A stretch of 64,000 nt of DNA from positions 1-64,000 of the forward strand of contig JACPOY010000009.1 in NCBI GenBank assembly GCA_016191245.1, given 5' to 3'. The notes beneath the pieces were generated by a model. It was not told the DNA's origin and ran no database searches. It was given only the letters and a program-made list of their open reading frames with translations. The position numbers and the translations under genes were made by a program. Below are positions 33,179-42,500 of the stretch, in pieces. The first letter of the stretch is position 1, and each line of letters starts with the position of its first letter. This stretch comes from Gammaproteobacteria bacterium (lineage in GTDB: Bacteria > Pseudomonadota > Gammaproteobacteria > Berkiellales > Berkiellaceae).

Positions 33179-35002
33179 ATGTTACAACAACAATTTCCAA
33201 ATACAGTCGCGCCTAACAGTCCTTTGACGTGGTGGCAACAATTAAAAAATGCTGTTTCTTCAGCTTATAGCGGCATCATTGATAAAATTAAAAGCCCTTT
33301 TCAAGGTTTAACCCAGTATTTTCAAAATGATGAAAATCCAGATTCAACAGCACTACATAAATTACGCGCTAATCAGTTTAATCTGATTGAAGCAGAAGAT
33401 AAAAAAGAAAATCCTGATTTTGTGAATGTTGCAAAATCAATCACCGCTGATACCAAGAAATATATGCAAAAGATCATTGATGAGGAAGTCAAAAAATTAG
33501 GAAAACCACCATGCAAATATAGCGTGATAACATTAGGCTCGATGGCAAGACAAGAATGCGGCCCGGTGACTGATTTAGAAATCGGTATTTTATATGATAA
33601 AAAAGATGTCGCTTCATATAAATATTTCTCTCTACTTTCACAAAACATTTCTGATCGCTTGTTTTTGCTAGGTGAACATCCAGATATCGGTCAAAAAGGG
33701 TTGCGCATGGATGAAGCAGACAATGCGCCTCCTCATTTACGTTATGCCTATCGTAATATCACGCCAGAACAAGCCAAAAGCTTGATGAAAGAAGCTATTC
33801 TCAAACGAGATAGAAAGTTAATTCCCTATGAAGGCAGTCGTCCTTATTTAGCAACAGCTGATGAATTTGCTGATTATTCAAAACCTGAATTCAAGCAAGA
33901 CATCGCTTTACTTAGAAAACAAAAAGAAGCGCAATTTAAGAAAGAATGGGACAAGGCTCAAAAAGATCCTAAAAATAAAGCTAAATTAAAAACGTCCGCT
34001 GGAAGAAAAGAAATCCAATCAGAAATTAATTACTGGTTAGATCAAATGTATCGTCCCTTTACAACCAGAGAATTAGGCATTGCTAATCAAGCGGGTAAAA
34101 AGTTAGGACGAAATATGGCGCTATTACATGGTGACACCGGAATATATCAACAATTTGATACGAAAAGAAAGAAAATCTTTGCGCAAAAAGATAAATCAGG
34201 TCTCACGGGTCGTCAAAAAATTGGAAAAGAAAAAATGGTTGACGATATCAAAGAAACCTTACAAAAAGGCAAAAGTGTCTATTTAACCGGAAAGTTAGAC
34301 AAAACGCTTGATGTCAAAAGGGAATTGTATCGATTTACAGAGCAATTTGTTACTAATTTAGGCTTTTATCATCAATGCAAAAGTCAAAATTGCTTGGATA
34401 TTGTAAAAGAGCTCAAAGAAAGAAAGATCTTGAGTCCTGAATATGCTAATAAATTAGAAGATTTTATTCAATTTGCTTCAGGTTTGCGTTTAAAAGAACA
34501 GCGTGTGCTTGGACACCAAAGCAATGCAGCTTATCTTGATCAAAAAGAATTTGAGGATGATAAAGCAAAGCTTGAAAAAGAAATTGCTGGTATTCAAGCA
34601 TCATACGACTATATGATTAAACTGCCCAATCCTGTCAAAGATGATGTTTCTGCTTTAAAGAGAAAACTAGACGAGTTGAAATATAAGCATGAACATCTTC
34701 TTGAAATGGCTCCTGGTAAAATCATTTCTCCAAAAGATATGGATTTACTAAAAAATAAATATCTTCCGATTGCACAAGAAATATTTAAAGGAGCTCAAGC
34801 GTGGACACAAGGCCAAGAAAAATTAGGATTTAATCAACCAAGCACAACGACAGTACCCGTTGATAATGCAGTCCTTGCCGCCAAACCAAGTGGTCTGTTT
34901 CATGCCTTTGGATTGGATAAGGTAAAGCAATTAGCAACCAGTATTTTGCCTAGTAGAGAAGAGCTTATCCTTAAAAAGAAGAAACTATTAGGTCTTTGCT
35001 AA
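33179..35002 (+). CDS. Predicted nucleotidyltransferase-fold protein, DUF294-like; candidate effector
   Basis: A 607-residue cytosolic-type protein. The motif LGSMARQE (119-126) followed by TDLE with Asp132 and Glu134 is a pol-beta-like nucleotidyltransferase active site, closest in form to DUF294. A later FASGLRLKEQRVL segment (about 435) resembles the DUF294 C-terminal helix. The C-terminal 150 residues are coiled-coil-like and end in a Lys-rich stretch. GGGG lies 6 nt before the ATG at 33179; the frame opens at 33167. No CBS domain or partner is present. An effector role is inference. Confidence 0.55.
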   Translation: MLQQQFPNTVAPNSPLTWWQQLKNAVSSAYSGIIDKIKSPFQGLTQYFQNDENPDSTALHKLRANQFNLIEAEDKKENPDFVNVAKSITADTKKYMQKIIDEEVKKLGKPPCKYSVITLGSMARQECGPVTDLEIGILYDKKDVASYKYFSLLSQNISDRLFLLGEHPDIGQKGLRMDEADNAPPHLRYAYRNITPEQAKSLMKEAILKRDRKLIPYEGSRPYLATADEFADYSKPEFKQDIALLRKQKEAQFKKEWDKAQKDPKNKAKLKTSAGRKEIQSEINYWLDQMYRPFTTRELGIANQAGKKLGRNMALLHGDTGIYQQFDTKRKKIFAQKDKSGLTGRQKIGKEKMVDDIKETLQKGKSVYLTGKLDKTLDVKRELYRFTEQFVTNLGFYHQCKSQNCLDIVKELKERKILSPEYANKLEDFIQFASGLRLKEQRVLGHQSNAAYLDQKEFEDDKAKLEKEIAGIQASYDYMIKLPNPVKDDVSALKRKLDELKYKHEHLLEMAPGKIISPKDMDLLKNKYLPIAQEIFKGAQAWTQGQEKLGFNQPSTTTVPVDNAVLAAKPSGLFHAFGLDKVKQLATSILPSREELILKKKKLLGLC

Positions 35003-35153
35003 TAGTTATCGATTCATTTCTCAACTTTAGCTCTCTATCCGCCTCAAAAGCGGTTAGAGAGCTTACTTTTTATTACATCAGATCCTTTACAATGACTGGT
35101 TGTTACTATTCAATACCCCATTTATGGCCTTCATTGACGGTACGAGAATACAA

Positions 35154-36776
35154 ATGAGCGCATTAACCATCTATCATGAATCATCTGCTGATAAGATCTT
35201 ATTCAATACAAGAGATCCCCGTCTTATTACAGAAAAATTAAATCATGTCGGTGTAAATTTTGAACAATGGCCTACCTATGAATCCATTGGATTAAACTCA
35301 ACCCATGAAGAGATCCTATGTGCTTATAAAAACGAAATTAAAAATCTTGTCAATGAGCATGGCTTTCAATCTTGGGATGTGGTTGCCTTAAATCCGGACA
35401 ATCCCAATAAAGTAAGTTTAAGAGAGAAATTTTTATCAGAACATACCCATAGTGAAGATGAGGTGCGTTTCTTTGTTTCAGGAAAAGGCCTATTTACCTT
35501 ACATATAGACGATAAAGTATACAGTGTACTGTGTGAAAGAGGCGACTTTATCAGCGTACCAGCAAAAGTTCGCCATTGGTTTGATATGGGCCCTTGTCCT
35601 CATTTTATTGCAATACGGTTATTTAACAACCCTGATGGCTGGATAGCACAATACTCTGGTGATGATATTGGTAATCGGTTTCCAAAAGTGCTTGAGGAAG
35701 AGAAAATGTCAGATGCATTAAAGTTATGTCGACAAGAATTATTAAGTGTTAAAGCTTTTGATACCACACGAGATGGATTTGAATCTGGCGTATTGTTAGA
35801 TGCGAATGAATCACCTTGGAATAATAAACTCAATCGTTACATTGATAGCATGACTGATGCGTCGATTTTAGCGTCATTATCTCGTTTTTATCAAGTCGAC
35901 TCTTCGCAAATCTTACTCACCCGCGGCAGTTGTGAGGGCATTGATCTGCTGGTAAGGGCCTTTTGCCAAGCCTATCAAGATGCCGTGTTGGTATGTCCTC
36001 CTACTTTTAGTATTTTTGCGCAATGTGCTGCAATTCAAGGCGCAAAATTGATTTCAGTGCCCTTACAAAAAGAACATAACTTTGCTTTAGACGTGCAAGC
36101 TTTACTGAATAGTGTTACTGCAAATACTAAATTAGTGTTTATTTGCACGCCCAACAATCCAACCGGTAATCTTATTCCGATGGATGATATTCTTAAGATT
36201 GTTAAAGCGCTCCAAGGCAAAGCAATGGTTATTGTTGATGAAGCCTATATTGAATTTGCTCACGGCATTAGCGCAGCAACATTGATTAATGAATTCAGTA
36301 ATGTTGTTGTTCTAAGAACACTGTCTAAGGCTTTCGGTTTAGCAGGCATTCGCTGTGGTGTGCTTCTTTCGCAAAATCCTCTAATAAAAGTATTAACAGC
36401 CATGATGCTGCCCTTCCCTCTTTCTATTTTAACAACAGAAGCAGTAAAAGAGGCCTTAACATCAGATAAAATGGCAAACACCCAAAAACAAATTGCTTAT
36501 ATTCGCCAACAAAGAGAAAAGGTAAAAAAAGCACTACAAGCTCTGCCTATTGTCAAACAAGTATGGGATAGCCAAGGTAATTTCTTATTTGTAAAATTCA
36601 ACAATATTCATGCCGTTATGCGCTCTTGCAAAGAAAATACCATTTTGGTGCGCCATTTTATTGGCATCAAAGAATATGAAAACTGCTTGCGTATTAGTAT
36701 TGGTTTAGAAGAACAAAATCAGATATTCATTAATATGTTGAAGGAATTGAGTTTTTCTCAAGAAGCTGTTGTTTAA
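35154..36776 (+). CDS. Fusion of acireductone dioxygenase and HisC-like aminotransferase
   Basis: A 540-residue two-domain protein. Residues 1-180 are a cupin acireductone dioxygenase with metal ligands His97, His99, Glu103 and His141. Residues 187-540 are a complete fold-type I aminotransferase of the HisC type, with LDANESPW, TPNNPTG, Asp362, Tyr365 and the PLP lysine Lys392 in SKAFG. The first domain makes 4-methylthio-2-oxobutanoate and the second could transaminate it to methionine, joining the last two steps of methionine salvage. At the junction GAGGAAGAG precedes an in-frame ATG (35706), so the aminotransferase might also be made alone. No other mtn gene is in view. Confidence 0.88.
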   Translation: MSALTIYHESSADKILFNTRDPRLITEKLNHVGVNFEQWPTYESIGLNSTHEEILCAYKNEIKNLVNEHGFQSWDVVALNPDNPNKVSLREKFLSEHTHSEDEVRFFVSGKGLFTLHIDDKVYSVLCERGDFISVPAKVRHWFDMGPCPHFIAIRLFNNPDGWIAQYSGDDIGNRFPKVLEEEKMSDALKLCRQELLSVKAFDTTRDGFESGVLLDANESPWNNKLNRYIDSMTDASILASLSRFYQVDSSQILLTRGSCEGIDLLVRAFCQAYQDAVLVCPPTFSIFAQCAAIQGAKLISVPLQKEHNFALDVQALLNSVTANTKLVFICTPNNPTGNLIPMDDILKIVKALQGKAMVIVDEAYIEFAHGISAATLINEFSNVVVLRTLSKAFGLAGIRCGVLLSQNPLIKVLTAMMLPFPLSILTTEAVKEALTSDKMANTQKQIAYIRQQREKVKKALQALPIVKQVWDSQGNFLFVKFNNIHAVMRSCKENTILVRHFIGIKEYENCLRISIGLEEQNQIFINMLKELSFSQEAVV

Positions 36777-37393
36777 AATAATGCTTTTGCTTGATTAAAC
36801 AATGAAACAAATGTCTCAAAGTGAGTGCAAACATACATGGCCACTAACCCTGCTAAAAAGCCAGTTAGGTGGCCTTCCCAAGAAGTGGTTTCCTCAGTAG
36901 GGAATAAGCTAAGCAAAATACCACCAAAATAGTACAGAGCCACCCCAGCAGAAAAGAAAGTGGTAAAGGTAGGTTGCTGATAGGCAGAAGCAACGACATA
37001 ACCAAAATAACCCGCGATTAAGGCACTGGCACCTATATGCGTACCTCTGCGACCAATACACCATACCGCAAAACCGGACAACACCATAATGATAGCTGTT
37101 GCCCAATAGAAGTTAGCAAGACCTAAAGACATGACAAAAAGACCAAGACATAGTAACGGTACTGAGTTAAAGAGTAGATGTGTAAAGTTAGCATGTAAAA
37201 TAGGGGCAAATAAAATACCGACCAATCCTCTGAGCCTGCGTGGTCTAATACCAAATTGATTAAGATGAGAGCCTGTCATCCAATTAGCAATATTAAAAAC
37301 CCATAAGCCACCCAACAAGATCAACATCGTCGGAAGGTATTGCTTTGAGGTTTCAGTAAATGCTTCTATTTCATTACTGAGTTCAGCTAGCAT
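36773..37393 (-). CDS. Rhomboid-family intramembrane serine protease
   Basis: A 206-residue protein with about six membrane helices. The HANFTHLLFN segment carries the His72-xxx-Asn76 pair, the catalytic Ser123 lies in IGASAL, and His175 lies in WEGHLTGFLAG. All active-site elements are therefore present. Rhomboids cut membrane proteins within the bilayer; the substrate is unknown. The stop overlaps the convergent fusion gene by 4 bp. Confidence 0.9.
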   Translation of the reverse strand: MLAELSNEIEAFTETSKQYLPTMLILLGGLWVFNIANWMTGSHLNQFGIRPRRLRGLVGILFAPILHANFTHLLFNSVPLLCLGLFVMSLGLANFYWATAIIMVLSGFAVWCIGRRGTHIGASALIAGYFGYVVASAYQQPTFTTFFSAGVALYYFGGILLSLFPTEETTSWEGHLTGFLAGLVAMYVCTHFETFVSLFNQAKALF

Positions 37394-37458
37394 CCGTGTT
37401 TTACCTATTCAATTCCACTTTATTGTAGAATAGTACGCAATATGTTAAATAAATCAAT

Positions 37459-38322
37459 ATGAGATCTTATTCACCCGACATTGAAGCCAGACGGCTTAAA
37501 TTTACATTGCCTTCCAATATTACAAAATATTGGCATAGCAACTCAAGTTTAAAAACCTATCACTTTAATGCTCTGGCTATTTTTTTACCTATTCTTGAAA
37601 ATCTTGTTGTCTTAAGTTTAAAAAAAGCGCGCACTGATATTTCATGTCCAATTTTACAAGCACAAGTAAATAGCTTGGTTGCGCAAGAAGCCATCCATGG
37701 TTCTGAATTTGCCAAATATAATTCAAAAATGATTTCACCCTTTTACCCAATTCATTCTAATCAATATAAAATTCGTATTTTTAGAGTGCTAGCAGGAATA
37801 ATAAATCAATTTTCGAAAAGCTTTCATTATGCTTTATCAGCAGCAGGTGAACATTTTACGGCTATCTCAGCAGATTTATTTTTACGTGATGATTCATGGT
37901 TTGAAGGTGTAGAACCAATCTATAGCGCCATCTGGCGTTGGCATTGTATCGAAGAAATTGAGCATAAAACGGTCGCATTTGATGTATATAAAGCCAAAGG
38001 TGGGGGTTATTTAATGCGGATCCTTGCCATGTTCATGATGACACTTGTTTTTAGTATGCTCTATATCAAACCGATGTGGACCATGATGAAACAAGATGGA
38101 AATCATAAAAAATGGGAATTTTATAAAAGAGCATTTCAATATTACTGGGGCAAAAATGGCTTATGCCGGGTTTTATTTACATCCTATATTGATTACTACA
38201 AACCCTCTTTTCACCCCAAGCAGCATCAAAATGAAGCATTAATTAAGCGATGGAAAGCCTATTTTAGCAATGCGACACTGACTGATATCGCTTCTGCACT
38301 TGCGCTTAAGAATCCTCCTTGA
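37459..38322 (+). CDS. Predicted metal-dependent hydrolase (PF10118 type)
   Basis: A 287-residue protein with the family's metal-site motifs QEAIHG near 74, AAGEHFTA near 128 and WHCIEEIEHKTVAFDVY near 160. These suggest a helical di-metal fold. A hydrophobic segment follows at about 190-210. The biochemical role of the family is not known. The stop lies 3 nt from the convergent lipase-like gene. Confidence 0.78.
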   Translation: MRSYSPDIEARRLKFTLPSNITKYWHSNSSLKTYHFNALAIFLPILENLVVLSLKKARTDISCPILQAQVNSLVAQEAIHGSEFAKYNSKMISPFYPIHSNQYKIRIFRVLAGIINQFSKSFHYALSAAGEHFTAISADLFLRDDSWFEGVEPIYSAIWRWHCIEEIEHKTVAFDVYKAKGGGYLMRILAMFMMTLVFSMLYIKPMWTMMKQDGNHKKWEFYKRAFQYYWGKNGLCRVLFTSYIDYYKPSFHPKQHQNEALIKRWKAYFSNATLTDIASALALKNPP

Positions 38323-38325
38323 TCT

Positions 38326-39249
38326 TTATATTTTAAAAAAATGCTCTTTTAAATAAGATGCAGCATATTCTCTTGCCCAACGTGCAGGTTCAATTTTATT
38401 GGCGTAGGTTAAAAATCCATGAATCATTCCCTGAAGAAATAATCCCATAGCAGGCACTTGAGATTTAATTAAATGCTGAAAATAGGTTTGTCCTTCATCC
38501 CGCATGGGATCATATTGCGCCCCTATTAATAATGTTCTGGGTAAATGTGTAAAAGTATTTGCAAGAATGGGCGACACTCTTTCATCTTCAAAAAAAGATC
38601 TGGATGTAACATAATGGTCCATTAACCAATTCATAAATGAAAGATCCATTAAATAGCCATCACTATATTGCTGCTTGGAAGGATATACCGTGCTTGTATA
38701 ATCCAACATGGGATAAAATAATACTTGTTGTTGTATGAAGCTTTTTTGTTCTTGATTTAGATAATGGCTCAAGCTTGCTGCTAAATTACCCCCAGAGCTT
38801 TCCCCCCAGATGGCTATTTGTTTAGGATCAATTCTTAAAGATTGATGATGATTCACTAGATATCGAATAGCATCGATACAATCATGAAGTTGCGTGGGGA
38901 ATTTATATTCAGGCGCTAAACGTGGTTCAATAGCGACAACAATACATCCTGCATATTGTGACAAGGCCTGACAAAATGCATCCGAATCATTAATGCTACC
39001 TAAAACAAAAGCACTTGCACGAAGATAAATTACTGTTGGGAGTAATTTCAGTCTGATATCAGGACGATGGATGCGACAGCCAACGCCGGCACTTATTTCA
39101 ATTTCTTCAAAGGTTTTTTCTTTTAATTCAGCAAAGCTATGTCGCAGATAATATTGCCTGACTTCTGATACGGATTTTTGCGGCAATTCACCATGTCCAC
39201 GATGATAGGATAACCCTATAACACGTTGAATAAGAGGGTGAATTGCCAT
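38326..39249 (-). CDS. Alpha/beta hydrolase of the HSL lipase/esterase type, oxyanion motif altered
   Basis: A 307-residue cytosolic hydrolase. The catalytic Ser151 is in WGESSGGN, the Asp is in AQYDPMRDEG near 244 and the His is in GMIHGF near 273. EPRLAPEYKFP is also typical of this group. At the place of the HGGG oxyanion motif it reads RASA (77-80) in YLRASAFVLGS. Such a change should impair standard ester hydrolysis, so the enzyme may be altered in chemistry or inactive. It follows the YqhA-like gene by 12 nt in the same direction. Confidence 0.82.
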   Translation of the reverse strand: MAIHPLIQRVIGLSYHRGHGELPQKSVSEVRQYYLRHSFAELKEKTFEEIEISAGVGCRIHRPDIRLKLLPTVIYLRASAFVLGSINDSDAFCQALSQYAGCIVVAIEPRLAPEYKFPTQLHDCIDAIRYLVNHHQSLRIDPKQIAIWGESSGGNLAASLSHYLNQEQKSFIQQQVLFYPMLDYTSTVYPSKQQYSDGYLMDLSFMNWLMDHYVTSRSFFEDERVSPILANTFTHLPRTLLIGAQYDPMRDEGQTYFQHLIKSQVPAMGLFLQGMIHGFLTYANKIEPARWAREYAASYLKEHFFKI

Positions 39250-39261
39250 TGTTCAACCTAT

Positions 39262-39810
39262 TTATTTGATTGTTTCTACAGACTTTTTGGGTTTTTTAAA
39301 TTTTGCATCTTTATGTAATAAGTACACACCAACCGATAAAGCAGAGATTGATAATGCAAAGTACATCATTTCAAGTGCCCCAGTATATTTAATGTAGAGT
39401 ACTTTTTGGAAAAAACTCACGACGAGTACCATCACAATCACTTTCGCTAGTTTATCTTTAAGTTCATCTAAGGAACCAATCGCTAAAATGCGAGGTAACT
39501 TAATTTTCTTATCCGTAAAAGCTTCTTCGGAAATAAATAATTCATAAAGACCAAAACTAAAGATAAGTAGGACGATGGCAATCAAATAAAGATCAACCGC
39601 CCCAATAATTTCACTAACGATATAGGCATGTAATGAGTCTGGAAATTGGAAATTTTCTAGTTCGCCAATAACATGAAATACCATCGATATCATATCAATG
39701 GTAGAGACAATAAATAATACAATGGCACCGACAATACCAAATAAAACCGGTAAATAAACAAATATTCGGGACAAAGAGAGGAGTTTTTTAAATAAATAAT
39801 TCGCAACCAT
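39262..39810 (-). CDS. YqhA/UPF0114 family membrane protein
   Basis: A 182-residue protein with about four membrane helices (15-38, 70-90, 120-138 and 145-163). The family signature is visible as ISEEAFTDKKIKLPRIL and SLDELKDKLAKVIVMVLVV. No biochemical function is established for UPF0114. It lies 12 nt upstream of the lipase-like gene, so they are probably co-transcribed. Confidence 0.85.
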   Translation of the reverse strand: MVANYLFKKLLSLSRIFVYLPVLFGIVGAIVLFIVSTIDMISMVFHVIGELENFQFPDSLHAYIVSEIIGAVDLYLIAIVLLIFSFGLYELFISEEAFTDKKIKLPRILAIGSLDELKDKLAKVIVMVLVVSFFQKVLYIKYTGALEMMYFALSISALSVGVYLLHKDAKFKKPKKSVETIK

Positions 39811-39917
39811 AACAGCTCCAGTTAATCATTTTCCCCTATTATACAGAAAAATGATGAATATAGATGAGCTGCCATATATGTTGATTAGCTTGCTTGAAAA
39901 TAATTACTCTCACCCAG

Positions 39918-39942
39918 CTCCTCTCCCGCAATGGGAGAGGAG
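39918..39942. repeat. CTCCTCTCCC palindrome, probable terminator of the HU gene
   Basis: A perfect 10-bp stem (CTCCTCTCCC with GGGAGAGGAG) and a 5-nt loop lie just past the HU-like stop codon. It belongs to the family of CT-rich palindromes found between genes in this window. Confidence 0.6.
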
Positions 39943-39956
39943 AAAGGATGTAGAAA

Positions 39957-40436
39957 TTAACCCATCACAATTTCTTTGAGGGCTTTCATTGCTGTCGCTT
40001 TTACTGATTTACGAGCAGGTTTAGCTGCAATTTTGATTTCTTCCCCAGTAAAAGGATTACGTCCCATACGTGCTTTGGTAGCACCTTTTTGAATACGACG
40101 AACTTTAATACCAATTTCAGGAATAACAAATTCCCCATGGCCTTTAGCTTTTAAATTTCTTTCAACAACGTTTCTTAAAGCGGCGAAAAGATTTTTCACT
40201 TCGCCTTTTGGCATACCGGTAATGGTAGCTAATTCAGCAAAAACTTGCGCTTTTGATAGTTTTTCGGTGATAGGAGCGGTAGGTAAATTAATGTTACCTG
40301 CTGCAGCTACTTTTTTGACTGCTGCAAGGCGACTGCTGGGTTTGCTCGCTTTTTTCACTGAAGCACGTGCTTTGGTAGCTTTACGTGCGGTGCTTTTAGC
40401 AGGACGAGCTTTTGCAGCCTTTTTCTTAATAGCCAT
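39957..40436 (-). CDS. HU-family DNA-binding protein with histone-like basic N-terminal tail
   Basis: A 159-residue nucleoid protein. Residues 1-45 are a Lys/Ala/Arg-rich, disordered tail resembling histone H1 tails. Residues 55-145 form an HU/IHF-like domain with KAQVFAELATITG, GEFVIPEIG and ARMGRNPFTGEEI, the DNA-intercalating arm region. A further basic segment ends the protein. AAGGA before the ATG at 40436 selects this start rather than 40481. Such tailed HU proteins are expected to compact DNA more strongly than plain HU. CT-rich palindromes lie on both sides. Confidence 0.85.
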   Translation of the reverse strand: MAIKKKAAKARPAKSTARKATKARASVKKASKPSSRLAAVKKVAAAGNINLPTAPITEKLSKAQVFAELATITGMPKGEVKNLFAALRNVVERNLKAKGHGEFVIPEIGIKVRRIQKGATKARMGRNPFTGEEIKIAAKPARKSVKATAMKALKEIVMG

Positions 40437-40660
40437 TTGTGAAATTTCCTTTTGTTTGTGAAACTGTGACGAAACTATCACAACCGAATGTAATATGAAA
40501 TGGCTAAAATCTGATTTATCAGCAGGATTTTGTTTTATACGCTTTTTTTACAATAAAATGATTGGATTCTAACTAAGTTCAAGTGCTGCTCGAAAATTGC
40601 AAATAAAAGAGCTTATCTTTCCCTTTTACTCCTTTGTGGGAGAAGCTGGCGGGATTTGCC

Positions 40661-40697
40661 CCCTCACCCTCTCCTGCGAAGCGGAAGAGGATGAGGG
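40661..40697. repeat. CT-rich inverted repeat between the rimK and HU genes
   Basis: CCCTCACCCTCTCC pairs imperfectly with GGAAGAGGATGAGGG around TGCGAAGC. It lies 11 nt past the rimK stop and may end rimK transcription. Same general class as the repeats at 39918, 51788 and 62173. Confidence 0.55.
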
Positions 40698-40707
40698 AAA
40701 AGCAGCA

Positions 40708-41610
40708 TTATCCCTTGCCCTTGGTTTTGTTGGGTCCTTTATGCGCATCTTTTTCCAAATACTCAATAATCATATCTGCTACATCTTTACCCGTTACACG
40801 CTCTATGCCCTGTAAACCTGGAGAAGAATTAACCTCTAATACCAGTGGACCATGAGCAGAACGAATGAGATCGACCCCAGCCACATCTAAGCCCATCACT
40901 TTAGCTGCCTTTAAGGCTAATGAACGTTCTTCAGGCTTTAATTTGATAACAGAGGCTGTACCACCTCGATGCAAATTGGACCGAAAATCACCTTCTTTTG
41001 CAGTTCTTTGCATGGCAGCGACCACTCTATCGCCCACTACAAAGCAGCGAATATCAGAACCTTTAGATTCTTCAATATATTCTTGTACGAGGAAATTAGC
41101 ATTTAAACCTCTAAAAGCATTGATTACCCCTTCAGCCGCTTTATCGGTTTCAGCCAACACAATCCCCTTGCCATGGGTGCTTTCCATTAACTTCACAATT
41201 AAAGGTGCCCCACCAACAAATTCAATTAACTCATCTGTGGCATCGGCAGAGTGGGCATAGCCTGTAATCGGCATCCCTACCCCCTTGCGCGCCAGTAATT
41301 GATGGGCGCGAAGTTTATCGCGCGAACGCGAAATAGCAATGGATTCATTTATCGAGTAAACACCACCCACTTCAAATTGACGTAAAACGGCCGTTCCATA
41401 AGAAGTGACTGAAGCACCTATTCTTGGAATGATGGCATCAAAACTTAATACTTGTTTACGGTAATGAACTGATGGTTGATTGGCAGTAATGTTCATATAA
41501 CATTTCAGCACATCGATCACCTGGACGTCATGACCACGTTGCTCAGCAGCTTCTACTAAACGCCTGGTTGAATATAATTTGGGATCGCGCGAAAGAATGC
41601 CAATTCTCAT
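40708..41610 (-). CDS. rimK: RimK-type ATP-grasp ligase (ribosomal protein S6 glutamylation)
   Basis: A 300-residue ATP-grasp enzyme that adds glutamate to a protein C-terminus, classically ribosomal protein S6. The N-terminus [18 protein letters not shown] is typical. The ATP-grasp core shows [36 protein letters not shown] and [13 protein letters not shown]. Length equals that of E. coli RimK. It overlaps the upstream endonuclease gene by 4 bp. Confidence 0.93.
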   Translation of the reverse strand: MRIGILSRDPKLYSTRRLVEAAEQRGHDVQVIDVLKCYMNITANQPSVHYRKQVLSFDAIIPRIGASVTSYGTAVLRQFEVGGVYSINESIAISRSRDKLRAHQLLARKGVGMPITGYAHSADATDELIEFVGGAPLIVKLMESTHGKGIVLAETDKAAEGVINAFRGLNANFLVQEYIEESKGSDIRCFVVGDRVVAAMQRTAKEGDFRSNLHRGGTASVIKLKPEERSLALKAAKVMGLDVAGVDLIRSAHGPLVLEVNSSPGLQGIERVTGKDVADMIIEYLEKDAHKGPNKTKGKG

Positions 41611-42344
41611 TCCGTGGCTCCTCTTTGTTCAATATAATTATTTTTTTCGCCATCTATTAGAGCAACTTTATTGTTCCATCTTTTTTCCCAGTGACTTACT
41701 GGGAACCTGTTATTCCAATCAGTTAACATTCTATATTGCCTTTCACCCAAGTCTATACCATATTTATCTGCCATATATAGGCTAATCCTCGCCACCATTC
41801 CCTTATCCTTATCTGGTGGTTCAAAAAGCCGGTAACGTTCGTCAATAATGACCGGACATTGATTAAAATTGAATTTTTCCCTGTTTTTTTCAAAATAAAA
41901 TTCTTGAAACTGATAATTTTCTCTGGCTGAATTTACTTCACGAATCGTTGGCACAAGATTATGAAGATCGGCTTCCATTTGTCTAAAAAGAGGAGATATT
42001 TTTCTACAACAATTTCGTCCTTTGTATGTCTTCCCTTTTTTTGTTGTACATATTGGCTTTTTCCAACATTCAAGTGAAACCCCATACCATGAGACAGGAA
42101 CCACATGTTCCCAACTGATGCGTTTGTCTTTGAGCATATCATTTGGCGTGTAGCCACAACGCTTAAAGTCAATTATTCCATGCTTATCAAATGGACAAGG
42201 GCAATAAAAGGTTTCTCGATGCTCAGACCAAATGACACTCGCGACTTTTTTAGCCTCATCAAAATTTTTAGGCGGTAAAGCTAAAACCAAACTTGTATAA
42301 ATAAGGGTCAAAGATACAATAGATAAAAGTGACTTTTTTAGCAT
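41607..42344 (-). CDS. endA: Periplasmic endonuclease I
   Basis: A 245-residue nuclease of the EndA family with a signal peptide (1-23). The active-site region [11 protein letters not shown] and the metal-binding [13 protein letters not shown] are both present. Several cysteines (YCPCPF, CGYTP, CWKKPIC, CC) suggest disulfides. EndA cuts double-stranded DNA outside the cytoplasm, possibly for nutrient uptake. It is coupled to rimK by a 4-bp overlap. Confidence 0.9.
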   Translation of the reverse strand: MLKKSLLSIVSLTLIYTSLVLALPPKNFDEAKKVASVIWSEHRETFYCPCPFDKHGIIDFKRCGYTPNDMLKDKRISWEHVVPVSWYGVSLECWKKPICTTKKGKTYKGRNCCRKISPLFRQMEADLHNLVPTIREVNSARENYQFQEFYFEKNREKFNFNQCPVIIDERYRLFEPPDKDKGMVARISLYMADKYGIDLGERQYRMLTDWNNRFPVSHWEKRWNNKVALIDGEKNNYIEQRGATE

Positions 42345-42500
42345 TTTTAAATATTTGCCTAATAATGTGGTATAGAACTAACTTCTTGTTGGGTAATTCA
42401 CTCTTAACTTTGATGAATATTTAACTTTTCACTAGCCCTGGCCTCTTAGCCAACCTAGAGAAATGTGAGATAATTTACGGTTTCATTCTTGAATTAATAT

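Noticed and set aside
40222..40461. Plus-strand frame opposite the HU gene
   Set aside because: It is the complement of a low-complexity Lys/Ala-rich coding region and has no ribosome-binding site.
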